Positions 33,084 to 42,479 are shown, numbered from the stretch's first letter. The stretch: DNA of 43,376 nucleotides from CAYUUP01 sp964447925 (GCA_964447925.1 CAYUUP010000003.1:1-43376), one strand, 5' to 3'. Program-made: numbers and translations. Notes: generated by a model not told the origin, from the letters alone.

Positions 33084-34547
33084 GTGAAACTACGACAAGC
33101 CTATGCCTCTTTCATAAACGGAACTTATATTGATCCCTCCGGCGTACCGGCCTTTGACGCCTGCTCTCCCACCGACGGACATATCATCGCACGAATCGCG
33201 GCGGCAGATGCCGCTGTGGTGGATCAGGCAGTTGACGCTGCCCGAACCGCGTTTTCCGACTGGTCGGCGCTGCCACGCAGCGAACGCTCCCGTATACTGT
33301 TTCGTATGGCAGATGCACTAGAGTCGAATACGACTTACTTCGCTGCCATCGAGACGGAAGAGGTGGGCAAGCCGACCGGCGAGGCTGTTATGCAAATCGG
33401 CTTCTGTGTCCAGATGTACCGTTATTTCGCTGCAGCTGTACTGGCGGAGGATGACATTCTGCACTTGGGTGATGACGGAACACTTGCTGCTGTCATCCGG
33501 GAACCTATGGGAGTGGTTGGCCTGATCCTGCCGTGGAACGCGCCCTCTATGCTCTTGAGTTGGAAGTTGGCACCCGCACTGGCGGCCGGAAACTGCGTTG
33601 TTATAAAGCCGTCCTCAGATGCAGTACTCTCCGTGCTGGAAATGGCGGGACTCTGGAAGGATATCCTGCCGTCAGGTGTATTGAACGTAGTTGTTGGCGC
33701 CGGTTCCTCCATTGGGGACGCATTTACCGGGCATCCCGGCTTTGCAAAGATTTCTTTCACTGGTTCCTCCGCAGTCGGCAGCAGAATTGCCCAGCGTGCC
33801 GGTGCAAGCATCGTTCCCTGCACTCTGGAACTGGGAGGAAAATCAGCCAGCATTCTGTTTGAGGATGCAAATATGAATCGGGCCATTCAGATGGTCATGT
33901 TGGGCATCCTCTCTACCAGCGGCGAGGTCTGTATTGCAAACTCCCGCCTCCTGGTACAGGATACGATTTATGACTGGGTACTCCGAATCCTCAAAGAAAA
34001 ATTTGAGGCGATCCGGGTAGGCAACCCCGCTGACCCCGCCACTCAGATGGGTCCGCTTATCAGTGAAACGCAGATGAACAAGGTACTCTCCTATATTGAC
34101 CTGGGAATCGCTGAGGGCGCCGTGCTGGTATGCGGCGGCAAACGCCTCACCGGAAATGGGCTGGACAGGGGGTGGTTTCTGTCTCCCACTATTTTCGAGT
34201 CAGAAAACTATATGCGCATCGCGCAGGAAGAAATCTTTGGCCCTGTCCTCACGCTGATCCGCTTCCACTCCGAGGAGGATGCAATCCAACTGGCCAACGA
34301 CTCGGAATATGGGCTGGGCGGCAGCGTCTGGACTCAGGATATCAGCCGAGCGATCCGGGTGAGCAGGCGGATCCAGGCTGGTACAGTCTGGATCAATGAC
34401 TACCTGGCCTCTCCGCCCGGCTCTGCTTTCGGAGGATTTAAAAAATCCGGCATTGGCCGAGAAATTCACAAAATGGCTATCGAACAGTATTCTAACATCA
34501 AAACGATCAATATTTGCAGCGACACCACCGTTCCACCGCTCTATTAA
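33084..34547 (+). CDS. NAD(P)-dependent aldehyde dehydrogenase
   Basis: A 487-residue ALDH superfamily enzyme that oxidises an aldehyde to a carboxylate in the cytosol. The cofactor motif KISFTGSSAVG, the general base Glu in TLELGGKSA (about 249) and the catalytic Cys in GEVCIANSR (about 283) are present; GEVC replaces the more usual GQxC. The C-terminal PPGSAFGGFKKSGIGRE motif is typical of the betaine/lactaldehyde dehydrogenase type. It starts with GTG; AAAGGGGG is about 12 bases upstream, longer than ideal. OYE4 follows after 24 bases, so they are co-transcribed. Confidence 0.93.
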   Translation: MKLRQAYASFINGTYIDPSGVPAFDACSPTDGHIIARIAAADAAVVDQAVDAARTAFSDWSALPRSERSRILFRMADALESNTTYFAAIETEEVGKPTGEAVMQIGFCVQMYRYFAAAVLAEDDILHLGDDGTLAAVIREPMGVVGLILPWNAPSMLLSWKLAPALAAGNCVVIKPSSDAVLSVLEMAGLWKDILPSGVLNVVVGAGSSIGDAFTGHPGFAKISFTGSSAVGSRIAQRAGASIVPCTLELGGKSASILFEDANMNRAIQMVMLGILSTSGEVCIANSRLLVQDTIYDWVLRILKEKFEAIRVGNPADPATQMGPLISETQMNKVLSYIDLGIAEGAVLVCGGKRLTGNGLDRGWFLSPTIFESENYMRIAQEEIFGPVLTLIRFHSEEDAIQLANDSEYGLGGSVWTQDISRAIRVSRRIQAGTVWINDYLASPPGSAFGGFKKSGIGREIHKMAIEQYSNIKTINICSDTTVPPLY

Positions 34548-34571
34548 GCGCTTACGAGGAGGCAACACTTA

Positions 34572-36530
34572 ATGAATAAGCATTTGAAATATCCTAAAAT
34601 GCTGGAGCCTTATACGCTTCCCAATGGAGTGGTTCTGCGCAGCCACCTAGAGGCTTCACCCAGCGGCCTGCATTTCCTACAGGGTCCGGAGCCTTTTCCC
34701 ACAGAAGCCGTTATGATCCACTACATGAACAAGGCAAAAAATGGGGCCGCCATCGTCACTATTCACGGATGCACCGCTCACTGGGAGCCCAATAAGGGAT
34801 ATGGCCGGAGCTATGACATCACTGATGGCCATTGCCAGCAAATGATTGCATTATTGGTCAACGGCATTCAGGAGTATGGCGCAAAAGCCATGATGCGCTT
34901 TGACCCGGACGAGTTCCTTGGGACTGACTATGACGTCAGCACCGGAATCCCAACTTTCTTCACCTTTGGTGACGGCTCCAAGCCGCGCTTTGACAAGGTT
35001 GAGGCTCCGGTTTCTGAAATGAAGCGTGCCGCTGAAGAATTTACAGATGCGCTGAAAATGCTGAAAGAACAGATGGGGTTTGACGGAGTATGGCTCCATA
35101 TGGCCTATCAGCATGATTTTATGGGTCGCTGCCTGTCTCCCCAGACCAACAAGCGTACTGATATGTACGGCGGGTGCCTGGAAAACCGTGTCCGCTATCC
35201 CCTGGAGGTATGCCACCTGATCAAGGAAAAATGTGGCAAGGAATTTATTGTGGAGGCAACCATCAGCGCCTACGATGCTGGCGAGGGCGGCACCACAATT
35301 GAGGATACGTGCAGATTTGCGCATATGGCAGAGGGTCTGATCGATATCTTGCAGATCAAAGGCCCTACTATTGACGAGGCGCATCCCATCGGATTCCACA
35401 CGGAAATCCCCTGGCTGGAAATCGCCGCCGCAGTGAAGGCCAGCAATCCGAAAGTGACCATTACCTCTGTCGGAGGCTATTTCTTCCCCGATACCTGTGA
35501 GCGGGTTCTGGAATCCGGGCAGGTTGACATGTTAGCCATGGCGCGCAGCTTTATTGCGGATTCCGAATACGGAAAAAAGGTCCGTGAGGGCCGCCCGGAG
35601 GATATCGTACCCTGTGTCCGATGCAATAAGTGTCACAAGTCCAGCTATAAGGATCCTTGGCTTTCTGTCTGCACCGTCAATCCGGTAATGGGATTAGAGC
35701 ATATGATATCCCGGCTGGTAAGTGAACCGGAACAGGTGAGAAAAGTTGCTGTGATCGGTGGCGGCCCTGCCGGCATGCAGTCTGCACTCTATTGCGCACA
35801 GCGGGGCCACTGCGTCACGCTGTTTGAAAAGGCAGGTCATCTGGGCGGACAATTAAACGTCACCCGGGAGGTTCCGTTTAAATGGCCGCTCCAAAAATTC
35901 CGGGAGTACCTGATCCGCCAAGTGGAGAAGTCCCCTATTCAGGTCAGGCTGAACGCGAAGCTCACGCCTGAAAAACTGGAGATCGAGGGGTTTGACGCGG
36001 TCATTGCCGCCGTTGGCGCGGTTCCTGCAGAGCTTCCCATTCCCGGTGCAGATGGTAAAAATGTCTCCACTGCGATATACGCCTATGAGCATCCGGACGC
36101 TATTGGCGAAAGGGTAATTATCATCGGCGGCGGCGAGGTCGGTGTGGAAACCGGCATCTACTTCAGCCGCATGGGCAAGAAGATCACTGTACTGGAAATG
36201 GGCGATGAGATTGCGCCTGACTCCACTCCTGTCCACTACATGAAGATGTTCCGGGATGAATGGATGTCCTGCAAAACGTTGGACATCCGCACCAACGCGA
36301 GGGCCAAACGCATTTCCGCCGATGGCGTGACATATCAGAATGTGCAGGGTAAGGATGTTTTCCTTGCTGCGGACAGTGTGATTATTGCCGCAGGCATGAA
36401 AGCCTGCACTGCGGAGGCACTATTATACGCAGACTGCACGCCCCAGTTTTTCATGGTAGGTGACTGCCGAAAAGTCGGCAATGTTCAGAAGTGCTTGAGA
36501 AGTGCTCTGCTGGCAACTGCAAGAATTTAG
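34572..36530 (+). CDS. OYE-family flavo-iron-sulfur reductase, atypical active site (OYE4)
   Basis: A 652-residue paralogue. N-terminal strand SGLHFLQGPEPFPTEA, active-site loop HMAYQHDFMGRCLSP, flavin loop NKRTDMYGGCLENR, cluster cysteines CX2CX2CX12C from about 347, FAD site GGGPAG (about 395) and NAD site GGGEVG (about 518). It is the most diverged of the four in the barrel (MRFDPDEFLGTDYD where the others have an aliphatic VP or DSP strand), suggesting a different substrate pocket. GAGGAGG precedes the ATG. Second gene after the ALDH; OYE5 follows after 168 bases. Confidence 0.92.
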   Translation: MNKHLKYPKMLEPYTLPNGVVLRSHLEASPSGLHFLQGPEPFPTEAVMIHYMNKAKNGAAIVTIHGCTAHWEPNKGYGRSYDITDGHCQQMIALLVNGIQEYGAKAMMRFDPDEFLGTDYDVSTGIPTFFTFGDGSKPRFDKVEAPVSEMKRAAEEFTDALKMLKEQMGFDGVWLHMAYQHDFMGRCLSPQTNKRTDMYGGCLENRVRYPLEVCHLIKEKCGKEFIVEATISAYDAGEGGTTIEDTCRFAHMAEGLIDILQIKGPTIDEAHPIGFHTEIPWLEIAAAVKASNPKVTITSVGGYFFPDTCERVLESGQVDMLAMARSFIADSEYGKKVREGRPEDIVPCVRCNKCHKSSYKDPWLSVCTVNPVMGLEHMISRLVSEPEQVRKVAVIGGGPAGMQSALYCAQRGHCVTLFEKAGHLGGQLNVTREVPFKWPLQKFREYLIRQVEKSPIQVRLNAKLTPEKLEIEGFDAVIAAVGAVPAELPIPGADGKNVSTAIYAYEHPDAIGERVIIIGGGEVGVETGIYFSRMGKKITVLEMGDEIAPDSTPVHYMKMFRDEWMSCKTLDIRTNARAKRISADGVTYQNVQGKDVFLAADSVIIAAGMKACTAEALLYADCTPQFFMVGDCRKVGNVQKCLRSALLATARI

Positions 36531-36698
36531 AACAAGGCCAAAAGGCTTTTTGGAAATGATGCCGCTTATTGTTTCTCAGGCACAGTGCTATCGGGCTGAC
36601 TGTCCGGCGCACATACACCTCAGAACACCCCATTTGCCGCTTGTGGAGTGTTATTGCACCATTTTGGCTGCTGGTAAAGCGGGCATAAGGAGATTGAT

Positions 36699-38645
36699 AT
36701 GTCTAATAAATATGCACATTTACTCACTCCGTTGAGAGTGGGTGACATCTATCTGAAGAACCGGCTCTTTTCTTCCCCGTATAATTTTCACTTTATTCAG
36801 GGGCCTGAGGACTATCCCTCGCAGGCGCTGATTAACCATTTCATTGACAAAGCCAAAGCCGGCGCTGCGCTGGTCACCTGCAAGGGAAAGGCGGCGTCAC
36901 CCCCTAATATGCCCGAGGATGGCAAGGCACATGTGCTTAGCTTGGACTATACGAATGGTCCTTCCATGCATTATTTTTCCCAGATGACAGAAGGCATCCA
37001 TTTCTATGGCGCTAAGGCCACTATGCTGCTGGTGCCTGATATTCCCCACCAGTACGATGCAAGCTCCGGAGTCTCATCTCTGGCGGTTGCCGGTGATGGC
37101 AGCTTCTCTGTCACGGGTATTGAAGCGCCTCCGGAGATGCTTCCGACCTTTGCCGATCAGTATGCGAAAGAGGCTCTGATTGCCAAGCAGCTGGGCTTCG
37201 ATGGCGTATTTATCCATTCCTCCTATCGCTCCAAGCTGCCTGCCCGTTTTCTCTCCCCGCTAACCAATCATCGCACCGATGAATATGGCGGCCCTATTGA
37301 GAACCGCGCTAAATTCCTGCTGATGATTTGCGATGCAATCAAGAAAGCCTGCGGCCAGAGTTTTATAATCGAGGCCAGCATCACCGGGGAGGAACCCGGT
37401 GGAACTACACTGGAGGATACCGCGAAGCTGGCACTGATGGCGGAGGGTAAGATCGATTTGATGCACATCAAGCATTGGGACATCGACCTATCTCATCCCA
37501 TCAATTTCGAACTGAACCGCAACCCTATGCTCTATATGGCGGAGGCCATCAAATCTCAAAATCCCAAGGTAGCAATTGTTGCTGCCGGAGGCTTTCTGGA
37601 TTTGGATGCCAGCGAGAAGGTTCTCGCCTCTGGCAAGGCGGACGCCATTGCCATGGCACGGGCCTGGATTACCAATCCTAATTATGGACAGCTGGCTTAC
37701 GAAGGACGCAATGAGGACGTAGTACCCTGCCTGCGCTGCAACAAGTGTCACCGCTCCAGTGATTCTGACCCTTGGGTGGACGTATGTTCTGTGAACCCGA
37801 CGTGGGGCATGGAGGAACGTTTGAGCAGGGTGATTCTTCCACCATCCACGCGGAAAAAAGTAGCAGTCATTGGCGGCGGCCCTGCTGGAATGAAAGCGGC
37901 ACTGACGGCGGCGGAGCGTGGGCACAGGGTCACGCTATACGAAAAGGAAAGCGAATTGGGCGGTACACTGAACGCAATACAGGACATTGATTTCAAGTAC
38001 CCCATCAAGGATTTCAACCGCTACCTGAAGGGCCAGATCGCCAAATCCGCTGTTGAAGTACTGCTGAATACTGAAGCGGTTCCGGAGATGATTGCGGAAA
38101 AGCGCTATGATGTGGTCATTACCGCCCTGGGCGCCACGCCGATTACGCCCGGGATTCCCGGCGCTGATGGCAAAAACGTTTTGAATGCAAAGTATGTTTA
38201 TGCCAATGAAGGCAGCTTGGGGAAGAATGTCGCGGTCATTGGCGGCGGTGAGATTGGTGTTGAGACTGGAATCTTCCTGGCAAGCTGTGGACATAATGTC
38301 ACGGTCATTGAAATGAAAAGTAAGCTGGCTCCGGATGCTGCCCCTGTCCATTTCTATTCCATGTTCCAGAGCGTATGGGAGGCCCAGCCTGGCTTCCACT
38401 CGATTTTGAATGCCGTCTGCACCGGTATTACCCCGTTCGGTGTGTCCTATTGGGATTCCGACGGTGCCGAGCATACAATCCCTGCGGACAGCGTGGTAAT
38501 CGCTGCAGGTATGCGCGCTAACAGCGATGAGGCTATTTCTTTCTATGCTCCCGGCGATGAAATATATATGGTTGGAGACTGTATGAAAGTCGGTAATATC
38601 CAAAAAGCGATCCGCAGCGCCTTTTTCCGTGCGTCAACCTTCTGA
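36699..38645 (+). CDS. OYE-family flavo-iron-sulfur reductase, atypical active site (OYE5)
   Basis: A 648-residue paralogue. N-terminal strand YNFHFIQGPEDYPSQA, active-site loop HSSYRSKLPARFLSP, flavin loop NHRTDEYGGPIENR, cluster cysteines CX2CX2CX12C from about 344, FAD site GGGPAG (about 391), NAD site GGGEIG (about 514). HSSY replaces HMAY or HMSY, so the His and Tyr are the constant positions of this clade. AAGGAG precedes the ATG. The last gene of the plus-strand block. No clear terminator was seen behind it. Confidence 0.92.
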   Translation: MSNKYAHLLTPLRVGDIYLKNRLFSSPYNFHFIQGPEDYPSQALINHFIDKAKAGAALVTCKGKAASPPNMPEDGKAHVLSLDYTNGPSMHYFSQMTEGIHFYGAKATMLLVPDIPHQYDASSGVSSLAVAGDGSFSVTGIEAPPEMLPTFADQYAKEALIAKQLGFDGVFIHSSYRSKLPARFLSPLTNHRTDEYGGPIENRAKFLLMICDAIKKACGQSFIIEASITGEEPGGTTLEDTAKLALMAEGKIDLMHIKHWDIDLSHPINFELNRNPMLYMAEAIKSQNPKVAIVAAGGFLDLDASEKVLASGKADAIAMARAWITNPNYGQLAYEGRNEDVVPCLRCNKCHRSSDSDPWVDVCSVNPTWGMEERLSRVILPPSTRKKVAVIGGGPAGMKAALTAAERGHRVTLYEKESELGGTLNAIQDIDFKYPIKDFNRYLKGQIAKSAVEVLLNTEAVPEMIAEKRYDVVITALGATPITPGIPGADGKNVLNAKYVYANEGSLGKNVAVIGGGEIGVETGIFLASCGHNVTVIEMKSKLAPDAAPVHFYSMFQSVWEAQPGFHSILNAVCTGITPFGVSYWDSDGAEHTIPADSVVIAAGMRANSDEAISFYAPGDEIYMVGDCMKVGNIQKAIRSAFFRASTF

Positions 38646-38885
38646 TAAATGATGATGCTTTGTTCGGAGAGAGCTGGAGCAGGGAGGACCGTTAAGGGGT
38701 TTTGCCAATCGTAACACATTTGCCAGCAGGACGGGCTGAACTGGAAGGGAAAACTATTCCACCTGGATTGGCGTGGTGTCCTCGCCCCTCAGGAGAGTAC
38801 ACGACTGCTGCAAGGCAGAACCACCGTTTCCCTTTGGGGTGGTGATGAGTAAATGTACCCCCTTGGCCGGGGTGGAAATCCGTTG

Positions 38886-38914
38886 TTGCCATTCTGCTGG
38901 CATCATGTTATAAT
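38886..38914 (+). promoter_or_regulatory. Promoter of the radical SAM gene
   Basis: TTGCCA (38886-38891), 17-base spacer, consensus TATAAT (38909-38914) preceded by TGT. The leader to 39137 is about 215 bases. The rest of the gap 38646-38885 holds no gene I can support. Confidence 0.75.
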
Positions 38915-38963
38915 CAGGATAGCCAGACGGATAGGAATTTGAAAAGCAGCGAAGTGATTAAAA

Positions 38964-39040
38964 TGACCATATAGAAGTGCGTTTGGCTGATATTGACTGC
39001 ATTCTGCCGTTGTATGAGGTGCGGCAGCACTCTGGGCTGT
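38964..39040 (+). pseudogene. Possible N-terminal relic of a GNAT-type acetyltransferase gene
   Basis: An ATG at 38964 gives M-T-I then a stop. A one- or two-base shift opens VRLADIDCILPLYEVRQ, which resembles the start of GNAT acetyltransferases (R-x-A-x-x-x-D-x-x-x-I-x-x-L-Y-E). It runs into the radical SAM gene without a domain. Weak and short; it may be chance. Confidence 0.25.
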
Positions 39041-39136
39041 CGTGCCTTTTGGAGATCTGCCAACAGGACGGACGGAGGCGGTCAAGGCCGGGCGCAAGCC
39101 CCAGAAGAGCAAGGCGGGAGGACACAGGGAGAAGCG

Positions 39137-40252
39137 ATGGACACCGTATCAATGCTGATCAAACCGGCCTCCGGCCGGTGCAACCTGAGATGTAAATACT
39201 GCTTTTATACGGATGTTATGGCGCGGCGCACCCAGGCAGATATGGGAATGATGTCGGAGAGTCTGCTGGGACTGCTGGTACGCCAGGCACTGGAACTGGC
39301 GGACAGCAGGGTGATTTTTGCCTTCCAGGGAGGCGAACCCATGCTGCGGGGGCTGGCATTTTACCAGGAGCTCATCCAGTTGGAACAGCGGTACGCCAGG
39401 CCGGGGATTCAGATTGAACACTCCATCCAGACGAACGGTACGCTGATTGACCGGGAGTGGGCGGAATTTTTCCGGGAGAACCGCTTCCTGGTGGGACTGT
39501 CGCTGGACGGCACGAGGGAATACCACAACAGCAACCGGGTGGACGTCAAGGGAAGGGGAACCTGGACAGCTGTGGAGTCGGCATGGCGGCTGCTGGGGAA
39601 GCATCATGTGGAGACAAATATCCTCTGTGTGGTCACGCAGTCCCTGGCAAAGCACGGCCAGGCGGCCTATCAGAGTCTGAAAAAGCTGGGCTGCCGCTAT
39701 TTACAGTTCATCCCCTGCCTGGATCCCATGGACGGGCGAGGGGGATGGCGCTTTTCTTTGGCGCCGGAGCAGTATGGGAAATTCCTGTGTACCGTATTTG
39801 ACCTGTGGTACCGGGACTGGGAACGGGGAGACTATGTCAGTGTCCGCCTGTTTGATGACTATGTTCGCCTGTTAGCCGGCGGATCCGCCAGTGCCTGCGG
39901 CACCACCGGAGCCTGCGGGCAGTATTTTGTGGTGGAGGGGGACGGCAGCGTCTATCCCTGTGACTTTTTCGTCCTGGATGAGTGGCGCATGGGAAGGCTG
40001 GGGGAGCAGACACTGGAGGAATTGGCCGCGTCACCGCTGGCCGCCCGCTTCTGCGGCCACGGCCGGGGCCGACCGGCGGCGTGCGAGGGCTGCCGCTGGC
40101 TGCCCCTGTGCGGCGGCGGCTGCCAGCGGGACTGGGTGGACGCTGAACGGAACTATCACTGCGCCGCCCTCCGCGTTTTTTTTGAATATGCGATTTCCCG
40201 CCTGCTGCAGATGGCGGCTGCCCAGCGGCGGGCCGGGGGCTGCAAATGCTGA
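39137..40252 (+). CDS. anSME-like radical SAM/SPASM protein
   Basis: A 371-residue radical SAM enzyme of the anaerobic sulfatase-maturating enzyme type. The SAM cluster cysteines C15, C19 and C22 are in CNLRCKYC, with the SAM-binding GGEP motif following and the SPASM half carrying the further cysteines (GACGQYF, VYPCDFF, CEGCRWLPLCGGGC, YHC) for two auxiliary clusters. anSMEs turn a Cys or Ser of a sulfatase into formylglycine; relatives modify RiPP peptides. No sulfatase or recognisable precursor peptide is in the window. I use the ATG at 39137 with GGGAG upstream; an in-frame TTG earlier adds an unlikely Cys-rich tail. A strong terminator follows. Confidence 0.9.
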   Translation: MDTVSMLIKPASGRCNLRCKYCFYTDVMARRTQADMGMMSESLLGLLVRQALELADSRVIFAFQGGEPMLRGLAFYQELIQLEQRYARPGIQIEHSIQTNGTLIDREWAEFFRENRFLVGLSLDGTREYHNSNRVDVKGRGTWTAVESAWRLLGKHHVETNILCVVTQSLAKHGQAAYQSLKKLGCRYLQFIPCLDPMDGRGGWRFSLAPEQYGKFLCTVFDLWYRDWERGDYVSVRLFDDYVRLLAGGSASACGTTGACGQYFVVEGDGSVYPCDFFVLDEWRMGRLGEQTLEELAASPLAARFCGHGRGRPAACEGCRWLPLCGGGCQRDWVDAERNYHCAALRVFFEYAISRLLQMAAAQRRAGGCKC

Positions 40253-40287
40253 GTGAAAGCGCTGCATGAGACGGCATATGCAAAGAA

Positions 40288-40323
40288 GGGCGAAGATACA
40301 ACCAATGTATCTTCGCCCCTTTT
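40288..40323. terminator. Bidirectional rho-independent terminator
   Basis: GGGCGAAGATACA (40288-40300) and its exact complement (40306-40318) around a five-base loop, followed by CTTTT on plus and TTCTTT on minus. It lies between convergent genes. Confidence 0.92.
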
Positions 40324-40347
40324 GCTGCTCCGCTGTGTGGTGCCGCC

Positions 40348-42306
40348 TTATTTTCTTACCCGTTTCCTTCCAAGGCAGGCCGCACCAAGCAGACCGAGAG
40401 CAGATATGCCCGTCAAAGAGAGCCACATGGCCATATTGCTGTCATCGCCCCCGTCGTCATCGGCCTGACCCGGGGTATCACCGGTGTCGCTTTGCGTGGA
40501 GACGTGTGCCAGGACAAAAACGCTGAAATGTGTCGTAGTAAACGATACCGTTTTTCCATCCTCACTGGCAACCGCTTTCATATCAGTTAATGTACCATCG
40601 TCCGCCACATGATAGACCATGGTATCGGCGGCATCCCAGCCATCCGGGACAGCCAGGGTGATTCTCACCTCATCCCCCTCGGCAGGCTGATACTTTGTCC
40701 CCTCAGAATCGGTCAGATAGATTTCATAAACCACCGTATCTGTCACATTGGGATTGGCGGATATGACAATATTTTCAGCCTTTTCCGCTTCTGCCGCTTC
40801 AACCTCATCGACCACTAAGGAGAGCGCGTCATAGTATTCGTTCTCCTCTGTGGTAAGATAAGCGCCATTTGTGCCTGGAATAACAATTTCGGAGCCATCG
40901 CTGGATTCTCCCGCAATCTTCTCTGTGGTCACAGTCAAGGTCAGAGGGCCGGATGGGATCACCTCATATCCGCCGAAGCTGTATTCAGTCAGTTCTATTT
41001 TTCTATACATATCCTCTGCAATTACAGAAGTGACCCGATAGCCGGATGCGACTGAAATTGAAAAACCAATCGATGCAGTAGGTATCTGCCAAAGCCTGTC
41101 ATCCCCGTCAAAGGTCGTAACGCCCTGGTCAAAAATGACAGATGCTCCCGCACCGGCGTTTACAACAACAGGATAGTATCTGCCGCCGTCGCTTGTGACC
41201 AGGACATTGTATTCAACGGTCTCTCCGTCGGTGGTTGTATATTCCTCTGTTGTGATATAGTAATCGCTCTCATCGATTTTTTCAGCGCTCAAATTCAGAG
41301 TCACCGGCCCATTTGGAAGGAAGGAATATCCGTCATAATATTCCTCGGCCACGTCCCTGATGCCATCCTTGTCCTCCACGAGGAGCGAAGTGAGCTGATA
41401 GCCGTCCCTGAGTCTGACATTATTAATGGTCACGCTGTCATTTTCCCATCTCCACTGTCTATAGTCGGGGGTGGTACAGCCGTTCGGGCCAAAGCTGAAG
41501 CTGCATCCCGAAACGCCATTCGTAGTCAGACTGAATGGATAGCATTTATAGCCGTCGCTTGTGAACAGGACCTCGCATTCGGCGGTCTTTCCGTTGACAG
41601 TTGTATATCCCTCTGTTGTGATATAGTAATCGATCTCGTGATACCCGGCGATCTTATATCCGGCATCCGTCTTCAGGAGGATGACCTCTGACCTTGACAG
41701 GATCTTCAGCGTATTGCCATTTGACGCTACATAATAATCCTGGCCCTCCAGCAGCCCCTCCGTGCTGTCAAGCGGTTCAGCGTCGCACTTGAGTCCCTGC
41801 ACATAGACATATGTACCATCTTCACGCTCTGTTTCATATGCGCTCAGTGCATAGAACATAAATTCGCCGCCTACGCCGCCCACATCCACGATCTTGACCA
41901 TACCGGTTTCGGGGTCATACGCCATCTCATTGGTGATGTAGTTAAATTTATACTCGGCAAGATAGTCTTTCATCTCACACGGATTTGTGAACAGGGAGCC
42001 TGCGATCTCCATATACTTCTCATAGGACAGTTCCCAATATCCATACATACCGCTGGTTTCGGGATCGGTTTTCACGTACCATTCATCGCCGCTGGTAGAG
42101 AGATAGCGCCTAACCATGCCATAGACGAGTTCTGCACTGGGTTTTTCCCCAAATTCAAAATAGTCATAGAATTGTACAAAAGTGTATAACGAGGCCTGTT
42201 CCGTGTCCGGACCGGTCGAAGATTCGGTGGCAAAGGCCACCGTCGGCATAATGCCGACAATCATCATAAGCGCCAACAAAACGCCCAGACATTTTTTCAT
42301 TTTCAT
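40348..42306 (-). CDS. Secreted, membrane-anchored repeat protein of unknown function
   Basis: A 652-residue surface protein. A signal peptide (MKMKKCLGVLLALMMIVG, cleavage near AFA) is followed by an acidic Tyr-rich region, then two related repeats of about 110 residues (each beginning YYITTE-YTT and containing a TSDG-YYP-type strand), an EAAEAEKAENIVISANPN segment, a beta domain (GDEVRITLAVPDGW), and a C-terminal anchor (MWLSLTGISALGLLGAACLGRKR) without LPXTG. Several cysteines are unusual for a Gram-positive surface protein. I use the ATG at 42306 (GGAAGGAAC upstream). Function unknown; the repeats resemble bacterial surface modules seen in gut Clostridia. Confidence 0.85.
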   Translation of the reverse strand: MKMKKCLGVLLALMMIVGIMPTVAFATESSTGPDTEQASLYTFVQFYDYFEFGEKPSAELVYGMVRRYLSTSGDEWYVKTDPETSGMYGYWELSYEKYMEIAGSLFTNPCEMKDYLAEYKFNYITNEMAYDPETGMVKIVDVGGVGGEFMFYALSAYETEREDGTYVYVQGLKCDAEPLDSTEGLLEGQDYYVASNGNTLKILSRSEVILLKTDAGYKIAGYHEIDYYITTEGYTTVNGKTAECEVLFTSDGYKCYPFSLTTNGVSGCSFSFGPNGCTTPDYRQWRWENDSVTINNVRLRDGYQLTSLLVEDKDGIRDVAEEYYDGYSFLPNGPVTLNLSAEKIDESDYYITTEEYTTTDGETVEYNVLVTSDGGRYYPVVVNAGAGASVIFDQGVTTFDGDDRLWQIPTASIGFSISVASGYRVTSVIAEDMYRKIELTEYSFGGYEVIPSGPLTLTVTTEKIAGESSDGSEIVIPGTNGAYLTTEENEYYDALSLVVDEVEAAEAEKAENIVISANPNVTDTVVYEIYLTDSEGTKYQPAEGDEVRITLAVPDGWDAADTMVYHVADDGTLTDMKAVASEDGKTVSFTTTHFSVFVLAHVSTQSDTGDTPGQADDDGGDDSNMAMWLSLTGISALGLLGAACLGRKRVRK

Positions 42307-42441
42307 GGTGTTCCTTCCTCTCAAATAATACTGGCGAAGCATTTTGCGCTCCAGGAGAATGATCTCCTGCTTTAAGGATAGACTATAAGCAGCCCTCCCC
42401 CCTCAAAACGCACGGACAAGCCTGTCCCTTGGATACACAAA

Positions 42442-42479
42442 GGACACCCGCGCACCCCAAAAGAGATGTGCGGATGTCC
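42442..42479 (-). promoter_or_regulatory. Imperfect hairpin in the surface-protein leader
   Basis: In the minus-strand leader (about 250 bases) GGACA pairs with TGTCC and CCGCAC with GTGC-CGG. Another GGACA-GGCT-TGTCC hairpin lies at 42416-42429 and could pair alternatively. Possible attenuator; no riboswitch class recognised. Confidence 0.35.

Noticed and set aside
26561..38645. Bilirubin reductase (BilR) among the OYE paralogues
   Set aside because: As I recall the diagnostic motif of BilR is HGDR; the loops here read HMAY, HMSY or HSSY.
38692..38892. Minus-strand 66-codon frame upstream of the radical SAM gene
   Set aside because: No ribosome site, no recognisable family, overlaps nothing informative.
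38977..39195. 72-codon plus-strand frame as a RiPP precursor for the radical SAM enzyme
   Set aside because: Overlaps the enzyme gene by about 60 bases, lacks a ribosome site and a leader-core pattern; its start looks more like a GNAT relic.
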